Positions 32,541 through 44,293 of a stretch of DNA of 64,000 nt are shown here, in pieces. The notes beneath the pieces were generated by a model. The model was not told the origin of the DNA and ran no database searches. It worked only from the letters and a program-made list of their open reading frames with translations. The stretch spans positions 2,149,932-2,213,931 of the forward strand of contig NW_021167084.1 in the NCBI RefSeq assembly GCF_003711515.1, written 5' to 3'. The translations under genes and the position numbers were made by a program. The stretch is from Sodiomyces alkalinus F11 (lineage: Eukaryota; Ascomycota; Sordariomycetes; Glomerellales; Plectosphaerellaceae). The number at the start of each line of letters is the position of its first letter. The first letter of the stretch is position 1.

Positions 32541-35500
32541 CTTAATTACTACCTACCTCCCGCTAGTAGCCTATCTATCGGTGTCCTTTAAGGTATTCCC
32601 CCTTAGCCTATAACCACCGCTCCTATAGTGGGTAGATGCGTATATCGCGGTGGTGGTTTAATAAAGGCGGGAGATCCTCGCGGGTTATATACGATAGCGA
32701 TAGCGGCTAAGAGGTATAAGGGGAATCTATAATACTAACGTCGTCGTTAATAGCTTACTTCCTCGCGCGTATAGGGTTATAAGTCCTTCTAGCGTTAAAG
32801 AACGCCTTTTAGGCATTATCGTTCTATACCTTCTCGGTCTTATAGATACTTACGATAGATAGGCGCGCGGGTAATAAGCGCATAGCCAATAAGCACCCCC
32901 TAAGGGTATCCCCGGCTATCCGTTAGTGGTTATCGTGTTCTTCCACCTTAACGCCCCTAACTACCGCTAACGCTATAAGGAACGCGCGCGCGGGATCTTC
33001 CGGGGATATTAAAGGCGTAGAAAACGGTTTAAACCTTATAGTAGTAAACCGTAAAGTATCCGTAGTAATAGCGGTGGCCTCTCCCGTAGTAATAGCGGTG
33101 GTAAAATCTTCTCCTATAGTAATAGTAATATCCGTAGTAATAGCGGTGCCCGTAATAATAGTAGTATCCGTAATAATAGCGGTACCCGTAGTAATAGCGG
33201 TAATATAGTCTATAGTAATAGTAATAGCCTCTCCCGTAGTAATAGCAATGGCATTAAAGTTACGAGGTTCTAAGTCTATAGCCTAGGTATTAGGCTATAT
33301 ATTTAGAACCTTATCTATACTAATAGTAGTAGCCTCTCTTATAGTAATAGCGATAGCCTCGCCTTTACCCGTAGTAATAGCAGTGGCGTTAGAGTCTTCC
33401 GACTCGAGATCTAATACGTCTACGGCTATACCCCTTAATAGTAGCCTATTTGCGGTCTTATTAGATTAGGTAATACGGATAGATTATAGGCATTCTCCGA
33501 TTTCCTCGGTGGAAGCTATAGCTTATAGCGTTTTAATCCTACCGTCGAACGTCTTATCTTTGTTAAAGACTACGTCTTTTATAGTAATAATATCCGTTAG
33601 GTGTGGTAGCTAAATACGGAAGCTATTCGAGGATTAGTATTCGATATAATAACCGATTTATACCTTCGGTTTTAGCCTTTATAGGCGGTTCCCTTTTAGC
33701 TTAGGCATCGCGCGTTTTTATAAAGGCTTTATAACCGTAAGCTCGTAGGTGCGTAAGGTTAGGTTAACGGCCACATAGGCCTTCGTATAGCGTTCGCTAG
33801 TCGTTAATATATTATAGCGTCCTATTATATAGATACACGGTAGTCTTAAAGATCTTAGACTAGATAGATATAGGCAGATTAGCTCTAATCCTTATAGCCC
33901 TCGCTCTTCTCTTAACTATACCTTTAATCCGTTCTATAACGCCGTTTTAATCCTATAAATATAGTGCTAACGGCTAGCCTTTTACCCCCTTAGTAGCGAG
34001 GAAAGCAACGACTTCTAAGTGCTAAAATATCTCGGAATCGACTTATAGGATATATAGCCAGACGTCGAATTAGGTCTTAAGCAGGGCAAAAACGTCTTTT
34101 AACGCGTGCAGGATAGAACCTTAGTCTCTCTTCTATAGATAGTAATCTCACGTATAACCTATATACACGTCTATAACGAATATAATAGACTTATATAGGC
34201 CGCCTATTAACGGCTCCGCCTTTTCTAGATCGTGAAAATTAATTGCTAGGGCCTCTCCGGGCTTTAACGGGTAAAGGGATAGTATCCGCCGGATTTATAT
34301 AGGCACTTACGATTACCTATACGCGTTATAGTCCGTTATATAAGGTCCCTTTATCTTTACCCCCTAAGTGGCGTTAACGATCTTCGCGAGAGTATTAGTG
34401 CCGTAGTGGCTAAGGCGTTTATGCCACCGTTATACCGTAGTCTTCTACGGTTACCGCGGTTATTATAATCTCCCCTACGGGTTATCGCGCGGGTGCCTTA
34501 CCGAGACCGCGAATACGGTGGCGGCCGTGGCTTCCGCGCGCTCGATTATATACTAGCCGTGGATATCTAGTAGCTTATAGATAGGCTGGTTATCGGCGGA
34601 GCTAATAATAGTATCGTTTACGGTATCCTAGTGGTAACCTTATAGGCGTAGCTAGAGTTCCGAGACGATATTAGTAACGAATTCCTTATAGTATACGGCA
34701 TTATAAAGGCGTAGTAGCCTTTTTATACCCGATAAGAATTATATACGTAGCTTAACGTCTCCGTATCCGAGGATAGGAGCCTTATAAGTACCCACCTAAA
34801 GGGATAAGGATAAAGTATCTATAGGTAGTCTAACGGCCGTAAAACGGCCTTAATTATTAAAGATATAGATTAACGGTCCTGAATCTAGAATCGCGTAGTA
34901 TAATAACGCTCTGGCTTAGTTAATAGAAAGAGATACCCCTTATTCTTATTACAATCTTAATAATATCGTTGTACGACGACGCGCTACCTCTTAGGTTAGG
35001 TAGGCTCCTAGTCCCGTCGCGGTAACAGATAGGTCTTTATAAACTATTATAGTAGTAGGCGTAGTATTATAGAGTTAATCTTCCTAGACTTCCTCTATCT
35101 TATTAGCGGTAGTAGCTACTGCTTCCCGCCTCTTTTATATCGCGGTGTTTACGCGGCTTTTAAAACTATAGTTACGTATCTTCTTTTCCGTAACCTTCGT
35201 AATATCCTCGCGGCCACGCTAGGTATAAGGACGTATATCCGGCCTTATGTACTAATAGGCGGCGGTAGTATAGGGGTTTTTATATATCTCGTAAGGCCTC
35301 CTTATTACGGGAGGGATAGCCTTTACGGACGTATCGCTACGAGGACGCTTCTTATTATCTTTATTATTAGTAGTATCCTTAGTATTAGGGAGGTTCCTAA
35401 GGGTGTTAAAGGTGCGTCTCCCGACTCTAGGCTTTATAGTAGAGGATTATAGGCTCTTTATATTACTAAGAACCGCCCGTAAAGCCTTTACGAAGTTGTT

Positions 35501-36600
35501 AATCGTTAGCTTATTTTCCGTAATCTTATCGTAGTTATTTACTAGGTAGTTATTACTCTATTCCTGGGCGATAGGTCTAATAGCTTTTAACGGGTTTTCC
35601 GCCTAATAGTCCGCGCTTAATGGCTCTAAAACGCCTATATATTTATAGTATATTATCGCTATTTTCTAGCTTACCATCTAGGCGTTTATATCCTTAGGTA
35701 TAGCCTTTATAGGCGTAGTATATTATCGGTATATAACTAGGGCTTCCTTACGGAGGTCTATAGGTATCGGTTTTACGTATACATATAGGAGAGTAATCTA
35801 GGCCTATATGTTATTTACGGTATCGTCCTATAGCTAGGCTAGAAGGCTACGTAATATAGTATAAACGGTCCCTTTAATATAGGAGTATACCTTATTAAAC
35901 TCCTTCTACTACGTATTATAGTCTGCCTTTTCTTCGCGGTATACGCGGCGATCTTATAGGTAGCGCATATACCTCTTTTTAGGGAGGTTATCGATAGACG
36001 TGGGTGTCCTGGTCGGTGTTTCTTTTATTACGGCCGTAGCCTTCCGGCGGGCGGCCGTCTTCTTCTTACCGGCGGCCGTAGCCGCCGTGGTAACGGCCGT
36101 AGTAGCGGCGATATCCGTAGTATCCTCGTCGCCCTTTAGCGTGATAGTGGAAGACGGAGTAGCCGTGATAGTAGTGGCTATAGCCTCCTCCGCGTTAGGG
36201 TCCACGGCGAGGGCCTTATACTTACGGATATTAGGTAGTATAGGCTTAAGAAGCAGGTAGGTATTAGCCTCCTTATCGCTTAGCTTTAGATCGAGATAGT
36301 TTTTCTAACAGGAGGTAGATTTACCGCGCACGGCGCGCTCCCACGTTACCTAATCCCTCTAGTTAATAAGGGTAGTGGTGGTTACCTTTTATTCGGCGTT
36401 AGATATATTAGAAGATATCTTTACTAGTTTATTATTTATTAGTTAGTCAAATTAATAAGTAGATTAATTAATCTCTTAATTACTCTAATTAGGTTAATTG
36501 TAGTTATTTAAGAGTGCTTATATAAACGTGATTACTTCTTTATAGTAGAATAGGGGTAGCCTTATTAATATCTATCGTTTTAGCATTATAAACCGGGCTT
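32541..36600 (-). pseudogene. Copia-1 gag, integrase and hinge fossil
   Basis: This continues the Copia-1 coding region right of the Gypsy insertion. Around 34110-34290 the minus strand reads INFHDLEKAEP and SIIFVIDVY, the Copia integrase core. Downstream segments (about 33900-33960) match the usual AQNGAAER position with NGVIERI. A hinge with a short tandem repeat follows at 33050-33385. The stretch nearest the right LTR is the expected gag region. It holds a minus-strand open frame of 83 codons (36205-35954), rich in Ala and Thr with a KKK cluster, which I do not take as functional. Confidence 0.75.
33050..33385. repeat. Degenerate tandem repeat in the Copia-1 hinge
   Basis: The word cc(c)gtagtaatagcggtgg and variants recur many times across about 330 bases. 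On the minus strand it reads as repeats of Ala-Thr-Ala-Ile-Thr-Thr. It lies between the integrase and reverse-transcriptase regions, where Copia proteins have a variable linker. Confidence 0.75.
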
Positions 36601-36605
36601 ATAAC

Positions 36606-36817
36606 TATCGCACGTTAAATAGGCACTTAAATAATTAACTTAGTAGAGCAGAAATCTCGTGTATGTGTATTATATTAAGTTATATCTAGGAGAGTCTCTT
36701 ATACCCTTAATTTAGGTGGTAAAGACTCTGTTATGGGTACTAAGTTATTTGGATTCTATTCAGTCTTTTCCGGTATCCGCCTCTGTTATATCTGAAGCCC
36801 TTAGTTATAGCGTGGAT
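36606..36817 (-). repeat. Right LTR of Copia-1 (5' LTR), first part
   Basis: Matches 23458-23668 and stops where Copia-2 begins. The rest of this LTR continues at 42494-42544. The last five bases (tggat, 36813-36817) are the left copy of the Copia-2 target duplication. Confidence 0.9.
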
Positions 36818-37020
36818 TATCAGATAAAGCGTAGTCAAAATCGTCACAGAATAGGTTAAAATTGATTAAGGCAATTGTGTATAATTGTAACTGTGTTAGA
36901 CCGTTAGGGAAATGCTGCCACCGTATTTTATATAGTGCAGATTCTATAAGCGTCTACCCGGATTATACTCTTAGTAATTCGGCCCGTTACGTAACCGAAA
37001 AGACTATAGTCTATTCGATA
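36818..37020 (-). repeat. Left LTR of Copia-2, 203 bp
   Basis: Starts tatcagataaagcg and ends ctattcgata. It is the same length as 42286-42488, with mostly transition differences. Confidence 0.92.
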
Positions 37021-40000
37021 TACCCCCTAATCGCCCTAAAATGTTAGATAGGCGATTAAAGCTATTCGTAATCGGCAGATAATCCAGTTATATAATCTAT
37101 TCGCTATATCCGCCCTTAAATTTATCCTCCAGGTCCTCTAAATATTCTATCCGGACTTTCTCTAGCTATTTCTGCTATAACCGTTCCCGTATATCTATCA
37201 CGCCTACCTAGGACCTGAATATCTTAAATTTCTCGCCGTATAACGCCTTCGTTAATCCGTCTACCACTATTTCCGCGCTTATAATATACGTTACGAGTAT
37301 TTACCCTTATTCCTTTACTTAACGTAACTAGTGGCCGTGGATATCGACGTGGCGGAGGCGTGTTATTAATATACTAATCTCTTAATTAACTAATCGAATT
37401 ATTTAGTTATTATCGTATAAGGTCCTTAATTCCGGATCGTTAAATTCTACTCCTATACTAAGTAATAAGCGTTATATAAAGATACCCTCTTTTATATCTT
37501 ATACTAACGCTAATAGCTCTGCCTCTGTTATTAACGTCGTGACCGTATCCTGCTTATTAGCGCGCCACGCTATTATACCGCTAAATAAGCGTATCACGAA
37601 CGCTTGACTGCTCTTACGATCGAGGGTATTATCGGTAAACGAGGCATTAGTATAGATTTCGATAGTATTGCTACCCCCTAGTTTGAACGTAAACGATTAG
37701 CTTTTAATAGATAAAGAATAAGATAATCTACGGCCTTATAGTGTATAGGCCCTGGATTAACGTTAAAGCGGTATAGCCTAGATACTATAAACGCGATATC
37801 AGGCCGCGATATCACTACTACGTATAGCATAGATTCTATCTTCCGTTAATAGCTTTTGATATTAGTCGAGGTCCCTAAATAGGGTAGTAGTTCTGCGATT
37901 TTGATTAGGTGTGTTAGGTAGTAATTACTGCTATACTTACTATTCGGCTTTAAAAGGCGTTCTAATTTTATAACGTAGTCGCGTTATAATAGCCAGATTT
38001 TACGGGTAACGCAGTCGCGAATAACCTTAATACTAAGAAACCACTATCGAGGATCGCTATCTTATAGGTTATAGTGGCGTTATAGGTTATTAACGGCCTG
38101 CTTTATCTACGCCTTATATTATTCCTTATAAGTAATAACGATATCGTTAACGTAGAAGAATAGGATTAAACCACGGCGCAGAAAATAATACGGTTCCTAC
38201 GGCACTATCTAGAAACCGTCCGCTAAAAGAATAGCCGAAAAGTGCTTTTACTAAAGCAGCGGGGACTCCTTAAGTCTATATAGCGCCTTTTTCAGGTATA
38301 AACGACTCTTAGGGGCTAGAAAGCCTAGCGGCGGGTATATAAAAATATTATAGGGGAGGGACGCATATATAAACGCATTTATAACGTTAAATTATAATAG
38401 CGTAAGGTTAAAAAGGGCGGCTATTACTATTATCGCGCGGAATACCTATCCCGTAGCGTTACTGCGTACGTCTCCTCGAGGGAGGATTAATACTACTAAT
38501 CTCCTCGTACTATAAGCCTTACCTTATATTTATATAGAAACCTATACTTATCGAATTTATATATTATTACCTATATCGAGTTAAGAACCTAATTCTTATC
38601 TGCGGTAGACGCTAGTACCCGTATCCACGACCCTATCTCCTCGTGGCTCCGTAGATGGTCTTCTTATACCTGTCGGAATAGGTGGCCGTAAGGGTATAAG
38701 GGTATATCGCGAGGGTTGTTCAGAGGAGGGGGGAGGTCTTTACGATAGATCTTCGCGGTAAAGGCTACCGGAGTAACCGCCGGAGTAACCGCCGGAGTAA
38801 TACTTCCCGAGGCTACCGCCGGGGTTATATTTTCCGAGATAGCTATCGGGGCCTTAGGTTCGAGTAGTAGCGATAAACGCCGCTATAGCATTATAGGAGT
38901 AGTCCTTTTTAACTGTAATTTAGTTAGCGGAGTCCTATCTAAGGTGCGTATATTAGGGGCGTGGTGGCTAGCGTTAAACGTAGCTACCTAATAGTCTCTT
39001 TTCTAGCTATCTCCTTACCGAATTAGTTATGCTCCTTTATTTAATAGGAGCCCTATAGCCGTAGCTATAGGGGTATCGTAGCACCGTATTCCGTTATCCT
39101 GGAACCCTACGGCTATAACTGCAGGGGTATCACGATTTCCTAATATAACGGCTACTATTAGCGCTATAACCGACGGCGGGGTTACTAGTAGAGAGGGAAG
39201 TAGCGGAATAGGTGGTTATAGACGGTAATTAGGCGCTATACCCGCTAAATCGTACTATTCGTGACCTAAGTTTTATCTAGCCTCTTCCACCCCCTTACGG
39301 CCGGGTATTACGGACTATAACCTTAACGGTAAAGCCGTTGAGGAAGGGGATCCGGGGGCGTTTATCCCCGGATCTAATAATTCAAAATAAGCAGTTATAT
39401 AAAGGGAGGGGTCCTTAGCTTATACGTCCGTAAACAGCCGTGAATCTCTAGTCCTCTCCTGCTTAATCTAACTAATTAGGTCTTTTAGTTACTTCTCGGT
39501 TAATTAACGGAGGTCGTCCTTAAAGGCGTTAATATCGCCGTTAAAGAAGGCGCGTTCGTTAAAATCCACATCGCGCGTGCGGACGACGCGGTTATAACGT
39601 CGTAGGCTAGGCACCTAGATACGGAAGATATTAGTGGAATCGTAGCCGATAAGGTAGCCGATATAGGCGCGAGGAGTAATATGATTTTATAGTTTATTAG
39701 CACCCTTTTAGGCGTCCTTAGTTATCGCGTACACCGTATAGCCGTAGGCATAAAGGTGTGATAGAATCGGCTTCCTTTTAAAGAGGACCTTATAGGGCGT
39801 TTTCTAATCCTTTTACTGCCTTCGTGGTATCCGGTTATAGACGTATACGGCCGTGGGAATAGGCTTAGGCTATATAAATGGTGGTAGTTTAGCGTGGATA
39901 TTCATCGTACGACCCTTCGATATAACTATAGTAGTAGCGCGTTTTGCACCTCTATTCTAGGCTTACGTATTGGTAGCAGAGGCCTCTAAAAGGATACCCT

Positions 40001-42285
40001 CTTCACGTAGAAATTAGGTGATATCGTGGGATTAAGTTAGCTTATTATTAGATCCGAAAACACGCACCTTATAGCCTAACTAGCGGTCTACCTAGGCGAG
40101 GAATTCCTTGATTATTATAAGGATATCCACTGTTAGCTTACTCTTTATAATATAGGTGGCCGTAAAACTACTATAACGGTCGGTGAAAAATATAAACCGC
40201 GAGTCTCCTTCGGACGTTCGGTTAAAATCCGTGAAATTAATCGCCCACCGCTCCCCTATAGAAGCAGGTGCGTTATAAGGGTGCCTGCTAATATACCGCT
40301 TTATCTTTATAAGCTCGTAGGCCTTATAGTCGATAGTTATTGGTCCCTTGATTTTAACCCCCTGCGTCTGCTCTTCTAGATACTAAAGTGGTTTAGGGCC
40401 TACGTGCCCTAGCCGTAGATACCACAGGATACCCTCTATAGTGCTTAGATACCGTATCGTCGATTCATAAACGGCTTTTCGGGTAATAGAAGAAGAAGAA
40501 AAGCCTAGAAAAGCAGCCGTAGATCGGTTAGAGAGCACGTATTTAATAACGGTTTAATTAAAGCGGTGACTTAGCTAGTATAGTATAGATCTATCGGAAC
40601 GCCGAATACAGTTATTTAGTGGCTTCTAATCCTACTAGTATCCTCGTAGTCGTAACCGTTCGTTTAAGATTAAATTATAGGTAAAATCTTCGTAGTATAC
40701 GACGTTTAATAGTCTAAAATCGAGGCCTCCTAATAGTCCGTTTAATCTTACGGTCACGTTACCGTAACCTTTAATAGGCAGGGACAAACTACCGGCTACT
40801 ACGTAGTCTCCCTGCGTGGCGGGTATAAAATCAGAAATTCGGGAAAAATCGTTAAAAATATAAATAATAGCACCGGAATTAAGGATAGCAGAGGCTCGAA
40901 GAGGGTAACTAGTAGTAGCGGTTCCTGCTATAAAGCTAGCGGCGTGGGAGACGCCGTTACGGATACTACGGACGCGGCTATAGTCGAGTCACGCCTCTTT
41001 AAGCTATACAGAGTCCCGGCTTATATCCTTTTTCACCTTCTTTACGGCGCGTAGGTCTTCTATTTCCGCGCGTAGAGCGGGGTCGTATTTAAGGATCCGT
41101 TAGACGGTTATTTTAGTGTTCTCGCAGGGCGTCTAGTTATTATATACCGTATCCGGGAATAGATAGAAGTAGGCGTTAATATCGTGGCTAGGTATAGCGT
41201 ATACGCGGTAGATCTACCCTCTTTATAGAGTAGATTAGCGGCGTTTAGAAAAGGAACGGTTAGCTAAATTAGTAGAAGGTATAGCTATAGGATTCTTAGC
41301 TTTATTCTTCCCACGGCCACCCTTCTTAGGCTTAGCCGTGGTATTTAAGGTATCCTCGCCCTTTTCGCTTCCGGTATATAGTGTAGGGAATACTATAGCG
41401 CGGTGGCTACCGCGTTTTCCTTAGTCTTTAAGTCTAGTATTAATATAGTTCTAACCGAGAGTATAAAGGTCTTCGGGTATAACTACCTAGTTATCTATAA
41501 GGCGTCCCTCGGCCTTTATCTAATCGCGGCCGGTATAGAGGCGTATACCTCTAAAGAAATCTATAACCTATATATACGTGGCGGGCTTCGAACCGGTATT
41601 TTTATAGCTTTATAGTAGTAGCTGCTATTTATCTAACCACTCCCTGAGCTTTCTTAGGCTATTCGCAGGATAACGAGTATACTCGATATACTCTTTATAG
41701 GTGTCGATTTAGCGGGTGGCTAGGTACTAATCCGTATCGCGTTTAACGGCTTCGTACACCTTATAGGGTATACCTCCTCGTAGTAGTTATCTACGGCTTT
41801 AGTCGATAGTATTAACCTGCTAGGTTAGTATAGCGTTGATCCCCTTTAGGTAGCTATCGTATTACGCTTATATAATCTTCTAGCGCGCGATTTTAACGTC
41901 GTACGCCTTCTGGCCGGCGTCTGTAAGGTTAAGATATTATATAGGGGTAAGCCTAGGCGTTATAGAGGGGAAAGAGTCGTAATTCGGTATTATAGGCTCC
42001 TCGGGGGTTTAAGTCGGATTAACTAGGTGGAGAAACCTCCATATATTATTATAGGTGGTAACCGATTCGTATAGGCATCGCTAAAGCTCTTAATCCTTAT
42101 AGGTTTTATACGTAATAGTGCTAAGATACGATATCTTTACGGTTACGTAACAGGATTATAAATAGTCGTAAAGTGTTATATAGAGGTTATAGAATAGACT
42201 CGCTATATCGGCGTAGCTAGATAGCTTCTTAAATCGGTAGTAGTAGTAGAGGTAGGTAATTCACTTAGTAAGTAAGACTCTTAAT
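37021..42285 (-). pseudogene. Copia-2 gag-pol fossil
   Basis: Near 38160-38139 the minus strand reads FFYVNDI, where the Copia YVDD catalytic motif has its first Asp changed to Asn. The surrounding order parallels Copia-1: the RNase H end is near 37.4 kb, a repeat-bearing hinge near 38756-38830 (ggagtaaccgcc units), integrase-like sequence near 40 kb, and the gag region from about 41.2 to 42.2 kb. Stops occur throughout. Short open frames at 39500-39703 (-) and 41403-41615 (+) are taken as chance. Confidence 0.75.
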
Positions 42286-42488
42286 TATCAGATAAAGCGT
42301 AGTTAAAATCGTTATACAATAGGTTAAAATTGATTAAGGGAATTATGTATAATTATAACTGTGTCAGACCGTCAGGGAAACGCTACCACCGTATTTTATA
42401 TAGTGCAGATTCTGCAAGCGTCCACCCGGATTATACTCTTGGCAATCCGGCCCGTTACGTAACCGAAAAGACTATAATCTATTCAACA
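42286..42488 (-). repeat. Right LTR of Copia-2, 203 bp
   Basis: Starts tatcagataaagcg and ends ctattcaaca, keeping more CpA than the left copy. It is the 5' LTR in the coding direction. Confidence 0.92.
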
Positions 42489-42493
42489 TAAAT

Positions 42494-42544
42494 CCCCCCT
42501 GGATCCCCTATGGACCACGTCGTGGTCCGTGTGCCTATGCGACA
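42494..42544 (-). repeat. Right LTR of Copia-1, second part, beyond Copia-2
   Basis: Continues the LTR interrupted at 36817 (ccccctggatcc... to gcctatgcgaca) and matches 23669-23718. It keeps the CA terminus. The gttat duplication follows at 42545-42549. Confidence 0.9.
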
Positions 42545-42549
42545 GTTAT
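42545..42549. repeat. Target-site duplication (gttat), right copy, Copia-1
   Basis: Matches the left copy at 23453-23457. Host sequence resumes here, 226 bases from the argininosuccinate lyase stop. Confidence 0.85.
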
Positions 42550-42774
42550 CACCATTCTGCCAGCATCATGACAATGGACGAAAATAAGGTAGTCCGTTCT
42601 AAGATGGAAAAAATACAAATACCACGCAATGTATTACATTTCTTTTTCTTCCCCATCTGACCCGCTCCTTCAAATATAAAAGACCAAGTTCATCCTCCTT
42701 CCCCAAAGATGCCCAAGACGCCCGGGGGATTCTGACCCAATCCCTATTACACCCTCTCAACCCACATGCAACCT

Positions 42775-44293
42775 TCAAGCCAGCATTTCCCGCAACACCT
42801 TGATCTGCTCTAGGACGGTCGCCCGGCTAGTTCCTCCCTGCGCAGATCGCATCTCAACGCTCTTCTCGTAGTCGAACGTCTCGGCAATATCCTCGTCAAA
42901 CCTCTCATCAATCCCCTTCAGCTGCTCGTACGTGAGCAAATTCATCGGGATGCCCGTCTGCTCCGAGAGGGCCACGCACCGGCCCGAAATGTGGTGCGTC
43001 TCCCGAAATGGCACGCCCTTCCGGACGAGGTAATCAGCCACATCGGTCGCCAGCATGAACGGATCCAGAGCGGCGCGCATCTTGTCGGGCCTCGTCTCCA
43101 TCGTCGCCAAGACGCCCTCGGCGATCTGAATGCTGTCCGCCACCGTCTTGACGTGGTCCAGCATCGGCTCCACGCTCTCCTGGAGGTCCTTGTTGTACGT
43201 GCTGGGCAGGCCCTTCTGCGTCATCATGAAGCCGGCCATGTGGCCGAAGGCGCGGCCGCTCTTGCCGCGGAGGAGCTCCAGGCTGTCCGGGTTCTTCTTC
43301 TGCGGCATCAGGGAGCTGCCGGTGGAGTAGGCGTCGGCGAGGCGGACGAAGCCGAACTCGGCCGCCGAGTAGATGATGAGGTCCTCGGCCCAGCGCGAGA
43401 CGTGCTGCATGAGCATGGCGCCCCACTGGAGCGTCTCGGTCACGAAGTCGCGGTCCGCCACGCCGCCCATCGAGTTCCACAGCAGGCCCTCGAACCCGAG
43501 CTCCGCCGCCATGGCCTCGCGGTCGATGTGGAACGGGTTGCCCGCCAGCGCGCCGCACCCCAGCGGGCTCCGGTTGACCCGCTTGATCACCTCGCGCAGC
43601 CGCTCCAGGTCGGCCGCGAAGGCGAACCCGTATGACAGCATCCAGTGGCTCCACCGGATCGGCTGCGCGCGCTGCAGGTGCGTGTAGCCCGGCATGACGT
43701 GGTCCATCTCCTTCTCCGCCCGCGCCGCCGTGACCTGGAGGAAGCTGACCAGGTGGGCCTCGATCTTGCGCAGCTCGTCGCGCAGCCACATGCGCATGTC
43801 GCACGCGATCTGCTCGTTGCGGCTGCGGCCCGTGTGCAGCTTGCCGGCGATGTTCTTGCCGATGATCTCGCCCAACCTCCGCTCATTCGCCGTGTGGATG
43901 TCCTCGTCGACGCCCGAGATGATGTTGAAAGTGCCTTCCTCCCATTCCTTCTCCACCTGCCAGAGACCCTGCTCAATCGCCTCGAACTCTTCCCGGGTCA
44001 GGATGCCATTCTTGCAGTTTGCGCGCGCGAACGCAATGCTGCCCAAGATGTCCTGCTTGTGCAGCACCTTGTCGAAGAAGATGCTTTCGTTATACTGGAC
44101 CATCAATGGGTCGAGGCCGCCTAACAAGAGACGGAGATGTAGTCAGTCTCCTGTATTCTATTGAGTCTACGGCAGGCCTGGGTGGGAGGAGGGACGGGCC
44201 GTGGGAATAGACAATTGGCAGGGAAATTGGAAACCTACCGGTAAAGCGGCCTCCCCAAAGCATGTTCTCGCCGGGTTTCGACTGGGAAGCCAT
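42775..44293 (-). CDS. ARG4: Argininosuccinate lyase
   Basis: Catalyses the last step of arginine synthesis, splitting argininosuccinate into arginine and fumarate (cytosolic in fungi). Equivalent to yeast ARG4 and Neurospora arg-10. The CDS joins 44293-44239 and 44120-42775 (466 residues, normal for the family). The 118-nt intron (GTAGGT...GTTAG) sits after residue 18 and restores [14 protein letters not shown]. The fumarase/aspartase-superfamily signature [11 protein letters not shown] is at residues 286-296 and includes the catalytic Ser loop. HTGRSRNEQ and [11 protein letters not shown], holding conserved substrate-binding residues and the catalytic His region, are intact. The frame shows no RIP damage although a retrotransposon begins 226 bases past the stop. 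It is divergent from VFA1. Confidence 0.97.

Larger units (their letters stand above)
36818..42488 (-). mobile_element. Copia-2: retrotransposon nested in the right LTR of Copia-1
   Basis: A 5671-bp element with two 203-bp LTRs. It interrupts the Copia-1 LTR, whose two halves rejoin in register when it is removed. The flanks are tggat on the left and taaat on the right, consistent with one 5-bp duplication followed by two G-to-A changes. Coding is on the minus strand, with reverse transcriptase near 37.4-38.6 kb and integrase-like sequence near 40 kb. Frames are broken by RIP-type stops. Confidence 0.87.
23458..42544 (-). mobile_element. Copia-1: Ty1/copia retrotransposon split by two nested elements
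   Basis: Bounded by LTRs of about 261-263 bp and the 5-bp duplication gttat. Coding direction is minus, so the 5' LTR is the right one. Subtracting the nested Gypsy (25454-32535) and Copia-2 (36818-42488) with their duplications leaves about 6.3 kb, normal for a complete Copia element. Order in the coding direction is gag region, integrase, repeat-rich hinge, then reverse transcriptase/RNase H, the Copia order. Differences between the two LTR copies are almost all C/T or G/A transitions. All frames are broken. Confidence 0.88.

Noticed and set aside
35954..36205. Minus-strand 83-codon Ala/Thr-rich frame in the Copia-1 gag region
   Set aside because: It is a surviving open fragment of the degraded element with a simple repeat-like composition, not an independent gene.
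41403..41615. Plus-strand 70-codon frame within Copia-2
   Set aside because: It lies opposite the element's coding direction in RIP-mutated DNA, is short, and has no partner segment.
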